This document shows positions 56,566 through 64,000 of a stretch of DNA of 64,000 nt, in pieces. The position numbers and the translations under genes were made by a program. Origin of the DNA: Solanum dulcamara (Eukaryota; Streptophyta; Magnoliopsida; Solanales; Solanaceae); contig NC_077242.1 of NCBI RefSeq assembly GCF_947179165.1, forward strand, positions 24,257,097 through 24,321,096, in the 5' to 3' direction. Position 1 is the first letter of the stretch; every line of letters starts with the position of its first letter. Under the pieces are notes generated by a model. The model was not told the DNA's origin and did no database searches. It saw only the letters and a program-made list of their open reading frames with translations.

Positions 56566-57640
56566 ACAATCCCTAGCATGGTGTCCCATCTTTCCACACT
56601 TGAAGCATGCATTGGAGCCAGCTAAGCATTCCCCTTTATGAGTCCTTCCAGACTTCTTGTAAGCGGGAAAAATTTAAGCACCAATATTCTCTCTTGGAAC
56701 CATTGGGTTAGCACCCTTGTCCTTGTTGAACCTTGGAGGAGGATTATTGGTGGAACCTTGTCCCACAAATTGTTGCCCACCTTGGCCTTTGTCATTGTTA
56801 CCATAATTAGACCTTTGAGGGTTAAACCTTCCACTATCCACTCTAGCCTTTTTGAACACCCTTGATCTCTCTCTTAACCTCTGTTCTTCATTCTGTTCTA
56901 CGTAATTCATTAACTAAGATATGTCTATCTCCTTGACCAACATGGCCATTTTACACTCCTTGGACTACAAGATTGAGATGCCAAAAATAAATTTGCTCAT
57001 CCTAGCTCTTGGATCAGAGAATATGAAGGGAGCATACTTTGAAAACATAGTGAATTTGATGGCATACTCCCTTACGCTCATACTCTCTTAACGGAGGTTG
57101 ATGAACTCTTGGATTTTGGTCTCCCTTAGCTACAATGGGAAGAACAAGTCTAGGAAGGCACCTTTGAACTCTTCCCATCCTATTGGGCCCATTTTTGCAT
57201 CCCTCTCAATAACCCATTATTTATACCACACTCGAACCACACCTTTGAGTTAATAGGACACTAGCTCAGCTTTGTCATTTGGTGAAATAACCATGATAGA
57301 CACAATTGATACACCTAATCAATGAGCTCCATCGGGTCTTCATCTAGTTTAAAACCATCAAACTCGGGGGGAATTCATCTTTTAGAAATCCCAAATCCTA
57401 GAGGCTGTAGTTTGTAGTTGGGGGGAGGAACACCTTGATGCCCTTGGTTGGATACGACTTGAGCCAAAAATGTAATGATGTTGCAAAATTCGCCATAGGT
57501 TACCCCATCCTCTTGATATGGGGCATTGGGAACAAAAGGAGCTTGGTCCTCATCGTCAACCCTTGCTATTGGAGGTGCTCTTCTACGAGTCCTTATCTAA
57601 AGAACACGAAATGGGCCGTTAGTTAGACATAAGCATAGGA
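56566..57640 (-). pseudogene. GyM copy 2 gag with intact CCHC knuckle
   Basis: Minus-strand order: a start region near 57600 (RAPPIARVDDEDQAPFVP), EFDGFKLDEDPMELID near 57370-57325, SYQLKGVVRVWY-like text near 57260-57225, a capsid end region LREIKIQEFINL-like near 57105-57085, MNYVEQNEEQRLRERSR (56910 down), a basic GRFNPQRSNYGNNDKGQGG part and CFKCGKMGHHARDC at about 56607-56566, a perfect C-X2-C-X4-H-X4-C. It has stops and shifts but is much better preserved than the other gags of the window. Only copy 2 has gag; copy 1 lost it. Confidence 0.87.
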
Positions 57641-57793
57641 CACTCTAAGGCACAACATGAATTTGACAAAAAAGTGAAAACTTTCCTAAACATCCCATAG
57701 TCTCCTATTCATTTTTATGTTGCACTTCACAACCATGATCAAGATCCTATTTGACGCGGTATGTTGGACTTTGAGGATAATTCAAAACTTCAG

Positions 57794-57805
57794 GCTCTAA
57801 TACCA
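57794..57805 (-). promoter_or_regulatory. Primer-binding site of GyM
   Basis: The minus strand reads TGGTATTAGAGC, 11 of 12 to the tRNA-Met complement, four bases inside the 5' LTR edge at 57810. Confidence 0.88.
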
Positions 57806-57809
57806 AGTT

Positions 57810-58254
57810 TATCACAATGCAAGCCTAAGGCATAGACGTGACATTGAGAATGAGAAACTCAAAAGTACCTCAAACAAGTCTCTTAGTATTTTGTTTTAGC
57901 CTTTCATAGGTACTGACAATAAATAAACAAGCAAAATTCATAATAGTAAATTTTAACTTACATATGTTCAATAATACCTCTAACTTTTAAATTTAACGAG
58001 ACTAAGAAAAGTCTCTAGCTCACCTTCAATAATAATAGAAAGAAATACCATAGTAAATGTCTAAATATCTCAACATATCATAAACTATAAAGATAAAGGA
58101 GTATTATTCTCGAAACATGGGAACTCACCAAAAGTAGCCTTCAAATGAAATCTTAACTAGCCACATAGAGAAGAATGAGGAGGAGCACAGTCCCTACATT
58201 GTGATAATATGTAGGCAAAAGAATATGCATTTGTACTTTAAATATACTCAGTAT
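57810..58254 (-). repeat. 5' LTR of GyM, cut by GyP
   Basis: Aligns with 49096-49540 of the 3' LTR from the inner edge (TATCACAATGCAAGCC for TGTCACGACCCAAGCC) to ATACTCAGTAT, where the 3' LTR goes on with GTGGAAATG. The remaining 1.9 kb should lie beyond the right window edge. Confidence 0.9.
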
Positions 58255-58867
58255 TATCATGACCCAACCCCATAGGCCATGCCGGGTGGCCGAACTGGAC
58301 ACTAGCATATACCCTTGCTAGCGTGTATACCCTTGCTAGCTATAAGCAAACTTGTCCCCTATTTGAGTCACAATATATAACATGCCAGAAAAATATATAA
58401 GCTGACAAGGCCATCATGATGGGGGATACATCTCTAAAACATAAACCATATTCGCACGACTATACATACATACCTATGTAACCCATATATAACCCACACA
58501 TATATCTACAGACCTCTAAGAGTATAATGATAACAAAAGGCAAGATAGGGCCTCTGTCGTATCCATGAACAAACAAATATATATATTGAGGGTTAGTATG
58601 CAAAATCTAGGCTCTAGCACAATGGAGCGCTTCTGAACTACTGATAGGAGTCCTATACTAGGGGGCCTCCAAACTATGCGTCTGTACCTGCAGGCATGAA
58701 ATACAGCCCCCCGAAGAGAGGGGGTCAGTACGACATATGTACTAAGTATACAAAGCATAACTAGAAACATATCTGAAATAAAGAGAGTTAGGGGATAAAT
58801 ACGTTACTTAAGAAAACACTGTAACTGTACCTTGTGAATCATAAAAACATGCATGCTCTTGTTATAC

Positions 58868-60032
58868 AATATAGCTGGCCCCTTCAGGGACTCGGTGAAA
58901 CATATATCTGTAGGACCATCATAGGGAACGGTGCCATCATCACCTTATCACATCACATCACATCATCATATATATAAAGATACATTCCCGGCTCTCTAGT
59001 GAGGGACTTGGTGAGTTGTTCATGTCATTGCATTATCATTTCCTTATATAGCATACCTGGTCCTTTAGTGAGGAACTCGATGGATAATGTAGTGAACTGC
59101 GCACGATTATGTTCCCGGCTTGGGACTCGGTGATAGAAAGGTTGCAGTATCTATGAGTAGAGTAGTAAGTAACCATATGCAATTTAAATCATTATCAAGA
59201 CTCAATGAAGTAATAAAGATGAATTTTCATTTGAAAATTAGGACGATAGGCATATCAATCGTCTCTCGAATATCACTATTGATCATATCAAAGCGTCTTA
59301 GACATCATAGGCATTTTAAATCATATCTGAGACTCGATGGAATACTCAAATGTGCTATCATTTAAAAACCAAGACAAGATTCATATCAAGTACCTTTGGA
59401 GTGTCATTATGGTTTGTATCAAAGTAGCACTTTTGGAATCATCTACTCGTATCAAAGTATAATAAAATATCTTTTGGAAGTCAAGAAAATGGCTATCTTA
59501 GTGGCTTTGAGAATGGGGACTTCCTTGGGATCAAATATACTTTGTCTATTCGTTTCATAAGGTTCATGCCAAAAAAAAGAAGATTAACTTTACCTACTTA
59601 CTACTTCCCAAGGTATAGAAAAAATTTAGAATCCATAGTTCAATTATTGGAAGAGTTCTAGCTTAAAAGAGTAAATAAGAGTCATGCTTTATACCACAAC
59701 ATAAATTAAACCAACTTAGGATGGTTGGAAACTATCACATGAATTGAGACAAAAGGACATAAGTTTTAGGAAATTAGAAACGTTGGCCATCCTAGTGCAC
59801 TTAAGAATAAGAGTTTCTTGTAGACTTCGTTCATTCTTCGTCCATTGGCTTTCTATGGGTCATGCCAAAAAAAGAAAGAAGATAAGCTTTAAATACCCTC
59901 TACTTTCCCTCATAGAGTCATTATATACATGTATCATATGCATTCCATCATGAGCTCAGTATCATAACTTTGTCATTGCTTTACCATACCATCATATAAC
60001 GTACCCGACCCATGATGGGACTCGGTGAGTAA
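58868..60032 (-). repeat. Quasi-palindromic GGCCC/GGGACTCGGTG motifs in the GyP LTR
   Basis: Copies such as GGCCCCTTCAGGGACTCGGT (near 58875), CTCTAGTGAGGGACTTGGTG (near 58992), GTCCTTTAGTGAGGAACTCG (near 59050), CGGCTTGGGACTCGGTGA (near 59115) and CGACCCATGATGGGACTCGG (near 60006) match the array in sL2 at the same place in the LTR. The last copy lies about 850 bp from the others. Confidence 0.75.
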
Positions 60033-61150
60033 TCGTAGAATTATAACATCGTACTTATGTCAAAGACATATCAAGAGGGAAGAAGGGTAGCTTTACCAAC
60101 TTGTACCAAAAACATGCCAAGAGGAAGATTCACATACTTATGCCAAAAAGCATGCCAAGAGAAAGAAGGGCTTCACATACCTTTTTTTGGGATAAATTGA
60201 AATCCGTCCTGCCTTGATACCTCCTTAACCTATTTTACATGAAAGTAATAATAAGGTTAATAGCCTTCACTTTCCAAATCCCACTCTACAACAAATTACT
60301 AATAGGAGTCGTTTCCTATCCATTACCCTCGACTAGTTTGTTACTAGTTCCGAAGCTACCGAAAATCAGACAGCATTTCCTCTGTAACTTCAACATCCCC
60401 GAGATTTCAACTCGGCCACAATATAAAAAACCATACCAACAACAACAAACAACAGCATATTTACAATTAACTCACTTCAACCTTACCCAATACAAGCTCC
60501 AAACAACTAGCTCCCAACTACGATACAAAAATAGTGTTTTTAATCTTTATTTCTCAAAATCTTTAACCATACCAAACGGAGTATCCTGTGGCTGAAAACA
60601 GAAGCACCAACACCCTTTTTAAAATACTTTAAATCCCTGAAACACACAACCCCACCAGCTGCATCTGCAGCACCACAACGACAACACACTATGCGACTTC
60701 GATTTAGCTACTACGACTTTAATTTAGCTGGTTTTCAATATCAAGCATCCTTGTGAAATTTTTCCACTTGTAGCATTACTTAATATATGTAATATACCTC
60801 ATAAAATTATCATAAACTCCAGTTCAAAAGAGAAACTCTTACCTTTCCCGGAACTCGTCAACCTCGTTGAAACTTGCCTCGAAAGTTCCTTTAGCGCGCC
60901 TAAAACTTCTTGGCTGTTTGGTAACATTTTGGGCTGCTACAAACCATAAATTTTTATTACTAACACCTTCATAGCATCTTGGTGAACCTTAGATAATTAA
61001 TTCACAGAACGAAATCGAAAGCTTACCTTTTTTTTCCCTCAAATCCAAAACCCTTTGTAGCTTGAGGGTTTCTCTCCTCTTCTTCTCTTTTCTAAAATAT
61101 TTGGATAAAGTAATAACTTAAGGGATAAGGATGACTAAAATTCATCAACG

Positions 61151-61172
61151 TATATATATATATATATATATA
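61151..61172 (-). promoter_or_regulatory. (TA)11 run at the TATA-box position of the GyP LTR
   Basis: Eleven TA units in the position where sL2 has TATATATG. It probably serves as, or grew from, the TATA box of the element promoter. Inference from alignment. Confidence 0.5.
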
Positions 61173-61201
61173 GGCTACTTTAAGGGGGATACATGTCGTC
61201 T

Positions 61202-61249
61202 CCTAAGTGGTGAGACATGTCAAGCCCTAAGTGGTGACATGTGTCAAGC
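61202..61249 (-). repeat. 24 bp tandem duplication upstream of the GyP TATA region
   Basis: CCTAAGTGGTGAGACATGTC.. (61202-61225) is followed at once by CCTAAGTGGTGACATGTGTC.. (61226-61249). Each copy carries a CATGT core that corresponds to the CACGTG dyad of sL2. Duplicated U3 elements are common in LTR enhancers. Confidence 0.7.
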
Positions 61250-61291
61250 CCCCATTGGGCCAACACACCCCTTTCCTCTAATTACAGGATA

Positions 61292-61306
61292 CCACATGGC
61301 ATGTGG
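61292..61306. repeat. Palindrome CCACATG-G-CATGTGG in GyP U3
   Basis: A perfect inverted repeat with 7 bp arms and a single central base; a weaker one (TGCCATGTGGCA) follows near 61332. It takes the place where sL2 has the CACCTACTT hairpins. Confidence 0.7.
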
Positions 61307-61748
61307 AGTCCACCACCCTCGCTCCAGCTTCTGCCATGTGGCACTCTCTTTTCCCCTCATGGGTTTGTAATCTCGTCTTACTTTACGAACCTATGTAATC
61401 CTTACCACGTAAGCTTGTTATATACTCAAGTAGTTTAAGTACGTACGATTTCCAAATTGGTAGCTTACGCAAGTAATTCGAGTCCTACGACTCATTACTT
61501 GGCTTCCAATTCATTCTAGATTCTCATAACCATATTTCCAATCTTCCCTTCTATGGGGTGTCACATTCTCCCTTCCTTAGAGTTATTTGATAGTGTCATA
61601 GATTATATGGCTCACATGACAACTTATAAAAAGGTTACGATCCTTTCAGGAAACTTAAGAAGCTTAAATAAAACTTAAGAAGCTTAAGAGGTTTAAGAAA
61701 CTTAAGAAACTTGAGAACCTTCAAGGTACAAAAGTATGGGGTATAACA

Positions 61749-61762
61749 TCCTTCCCCCCTTT
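61749..61762 (-). promoter_or_regulatory. Polypurine tract of GyP
   Basis: The minus strand reads AAAGGGGGGAAGGA immediately before the LTR start TGTTATACCCC. This shows that 58255-61748 is a 3' LTR and that the internal region extends to the right. Confidence 0.9.
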
Positions 61763-61889
61763 AGAACATTCTTCCTCGAATGTTAAATGAACCTTCTTCG
61801 AAATCTTATGTAGACTATAGGGAAAATTCCCCTTTATTGCAATAACACATACTTTCATCACCTTAAGAGTTCAAAAGTTGAGATTACCT

Positions 61890-62340
61890 ATAGACGTAGG
61901 GAATAGGTACGAATACTTGTGTTTCATTTCCTCTTCAGCTTCCTAGGTCATTTCTTCGCGATTCTTATTTTGCCACAGCACCTTGACGGAAGCTACGTCC
62001 TTAGTCCGTAATCTTCTAATCTGCTGATCCAGGATGGCGATAGGCTGCTCTTCATAGGATAACTATTTTGTGACTTGGATATCATCTATGGGATATACCC
62101 AGGATGGATCACCAATGCATTTGCGAAGCATGGATACATGGAAGACTGGATGCACTTCTTCTAGATCCACCGGTAAGTCTAGCTTGTAGGCAATCTTGCC
62201 TATTCGACGAAGGATTGGTAAGGGCCAATATATCTTAGACTCAGCTTCCCTTTCTTGCCAAACTTTATTACTTCTTTAATCGGTGACACCTTTAAGAACA
62301 CCCAGTCACTCACTCAAAATTCCTAAGGTCGATGTCAATT
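61890..62340 (-). pseudogene. GyP pol C-terminus with chromodomain
   Basis: Minus-strand order: DWVFLKVSPIKEVIKFGKKG near 62305-62245, LRYIGPYQ-like text near 62240-62215, AYKLDLPVDLE-like text near 62200-62160, YEEQPIAILDQQIRRLRTKD near 62060-62005 and the chromodomain VASVKVLWQN, then EAEEEMKHKYSYLFPTS with the end of the protein near 61895. One TAG for tryptophan and a few shifts. In relatives this domain reads histone H3K9 methylation and targets heterochromatin. It is present here and missing from GyM. Confidence 0.82.
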
Positions 62341-63150
62341 ATCTGCATATGATTTTTGTCGACTTCGGGTAGCTAATAATCTCTTTTGAATAAGCTTCAC
62401 CTTCTCCACAATTTGTTGGACCATGTCGGGGCCTATTAGTCGAGTTTCACCAACATCAAACCAACCGATAGGGGATCTGTACTTCCTATCGTACAAAGCC
62501 TCATATAGTGCTATCTGGATGCTGGAGTGATAGTTGTTATTGTAGGCAAACTCAATGAGTGGGAAATGATCATCCCAGTTACCTCTAAAGTCAATAATGC
62601 AGGCATGCAACATTATTCTAACATTTGAATAGTACGATCGGCCTGTCCGTCAGTTTGAGGATAAAATGTTGTACTAAGATTCACCTGCATTCCCAAGCCT
62701 TCTTGAAATAATCTCTAAAAGTTGACGGTGAACTGAGCTCCCCTATTGGAGATAATAGATGTGGGAACCCCGTGAAGGCTTACTATCTCCTTGATATATT
62801 GCTTCGCATAGTCCTCAGCTGAATATGTGGTCCTGACTAGAAGAAAGTGGGCTGATTTTGTCAGCTGATCCACAATAACCTATATAAAATCCTATTTTTG
62901 GGGAGTGCGAGGTAAGCTTATAATAAAGTCCATGTTAATCGCTTCCTATTTCCAAGTTGGGATCTCCATTTCCTGTAGTAACCCACCCGGTTTCTAATGT
63001 TCAATTTTAACCTGTTGGCAGTTCGGGCATTGGGATACGAACTCTTCTATATCCTTCTACATACCATCTCACTAATATAAACATCTGAGGTCAAGATACA
63101 TATTGGTTGACCCCGGATGAACAAAATAAAGGGCATGGTGTGCCTCTCCT
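62341..63150 (-). pseudogene. GyP integrase
   Basis: Minus-strand order: FVHPGSTNMYLDL near 63125-63085, DIEEFVSQCPNCQQVKIEH near 63055-62998 (CXXC intact), INMDFIISLPRTP near 62942-62905 (first aspartate), QLTKSAHFLLVRTTYSAEDY near 62870-62810, IKEIVSLHGVPTSIISNRGA near 62795-62735 (second aspartate replaced by asparagine), YPQTDGQADRTIQMLE near 62670-62620 (the catalytic glutamate of QAERT is aspartate). From 62613 an open 92-codon stretch has GNWDDHFPLIEFAYNNNYHS and continues into the tail. A few stops only. Confidence 0.88.
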
Positions 63151-64000
63151 AGCACTTACTTCTGTAGACCTTCAACTTCCAGCACACAGACTCTACCTCT
63201 ATATCGTAGTACCCTACCAGGTGTGATCTCGAATGGTGTATTTTCCTTCTGGAGACCTACATCCCTATACTATGTTAGAATAGAGTCTGTGTACTAGCAT
63301 TGCTTTATCTCTTCCATGATTGAGGATTCAGCAAGTCCTCGAACAGAAACCCCACCATCATCCGAATCAGCTAAGCGGACTCCAAGGCTAGCTAATTGGC
63401 AAATCTCATGGACTTTCTCCCTTCGTTCTGGTTGTACACCTGCCAAGCTACCCATTGATTTATGGTTGAGTGTGTTTGCCACCACATTTTCTTTCCCTGG
63501 GTGGTATAGAATGTCGATATTGTAGTCCTTCAGCAATTCTAGCCACCTTCTCTGCCATAGATTCAACTCTTTCTATTTAAAAATGTACTGAAGGATTTTG
63601 TGGTCTATATAGATATCAACATGTATGCTATACAGGTAGTGAATCCATATTTTTAAAGCGTGAATCAGTGCTGCTAGTTCCAAATCATGAGTCGGGTAAT
63701 TCTTTTCATGCTTCTTAAGCTATCGGGAGGCATAAGCTATCACCTTACCATGTTGCATCAATACACATCGCAGCCCAACCCCGGAAGCATCACAATAAAT
63801 AACATAGCCATTTGGTCCTTTAGGAAGAGTTAGAACAGGAGACGTAGTCAATTTATCTTTTAGCAACTAGAAACTTTGCTCACAAGCCTCAATCCACTAG
63901 AACTTAGCCGCCTTTTGAGTTAGCCTAGTTAAAGGTGCCAAAATGGAAGCAAATTTTTCTACGAACCTCCTGTAGTATCTTGCTAGCCCAAAAAAACTAC
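63151..64000 (-). pseudogene. GyP end of RT, RNase H and linker (runs off the edge)
   Basis: From the right edge the minus strand reads FFGLARYYRRFVEKFASILA (RT connection), LTRLTQKAAKF, then RNase H with VIYCDASGVGLRCVLMQHGK (first aspartate), ASR, stop, [20 protein letters not shown] (glutamate) and DIYIDHKILQYI (second aspartate). At 63566-63294 a 90-codon open stretch gives RWLELLKDYNIDILYHPGKE, NVVANTLNHKSMGSLAGVQP and the linker to SSIMEEIKQ. All three RNase H acidic residues survive; stops are few. It is the youngest-looking element. RT, PR, gag and the 5' LTR lie outside. Confidence 0.9.

Larger units (their letters stand above)
58255..61748 (-). repeat. 3' LTR of gypsy GyP (3,494 bp)
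   Basis: On the minus strand it starts TGTTATACCCCATAC (61748) right after a polypurine tract and ends GGGTTGGGTCATGATA (58255). It is homologous to sL2. The pentamer on its left is AGTAT (58250-58254); the matching copy would be outside the window. No gene: frames such as 58516-58770 or 60239-60595 lie in LTR text shared in part with sL2. Confidence 0.9.

Noticed and set aside
60239..60595. 118-codon plus-strand frame
   Set aside because: Antisense inside the GyP LTR, partly aligned with sL2, where the frame is broken.

Overview
This is a gene-free stretch of a large plant genome made almost entirely of decayed, nested retrotransposons. Plant origin is clear from the element types: Ty3/gypsy chromoviruses with 2.2-3.5 kb LTRs primed by initiator tRNA-Met, Ty1/copia fragments, and an L1-type LINE whose ORF1 has a plant-type DUF4283/CCHC layout. 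The gypsy polyproteins and the LINE resemble Solanaceae elements (tomato, potato, pepper), so pericentromeric heterochromatin of a Solanum relative is my best guess; that is inference. I see no host gene, tRNA, rRNA or CRISPR. Element names below are mine.

Layout, left to right. 1-769: minus-strand gypsy PR-RT fragment. 778-20822: plus-strand gypsy GyA with the order LTR-internal-LTR-internal-LTR. Both internal copies lack integrase at the same junction. The first copy carries solo LTR sL1 (1588-3808) in gag; the last LTR carries a 5.9 kb LINE (13031-18971). 20840-24000: solo LTR sL2. 24001-28332: deleted minus-strand copia CoH split by solo LTR sL3 (24990-27328). 28333-29325: unassigned. 29326-34080: gypsy GyF (LTR, perfect PBS, gag remnant). 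34081-34859: unassigned. 34860-35741: plus-strand copia CoG integrase.

From 35741 rightwards there is a four-level nest: CoG is cut by GyE (minus, 35742-49095 and on); the 5' LTR of GyE is cut by GyM (minus, 49096-58254 and on); the 5' LTR of GyM is cut by GyP (minus, 58255 past the right edge). GyE also holds solo LTR sL4 (40104-42266) in its integrase. GyM again has the order LTR-internal-LTR-internal-LTR, and both internal copies lack RT-RNase H at the same, apparently in-frame junction.

Points of most interest: the RT-less but IN-containing GyM pair; the IN-less GyA pair; a LINE whose ORF2 is replaced by a 2.1 kb body with repeated pyrimidine-tract/YAG motifs; a 29-30 bp minisatellite inside the GyA/GyE LTRs; a conserved U3 dyad, hairpins and repeated quasi-palindromes in other LTRs; and four solo LTRs, three with recognisable 5 bp target duplications. 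All coding regions are broken by stops and frameshifts, GyP least. Coordinates of domains inside pseudogenes are approximate (about 30 bp).
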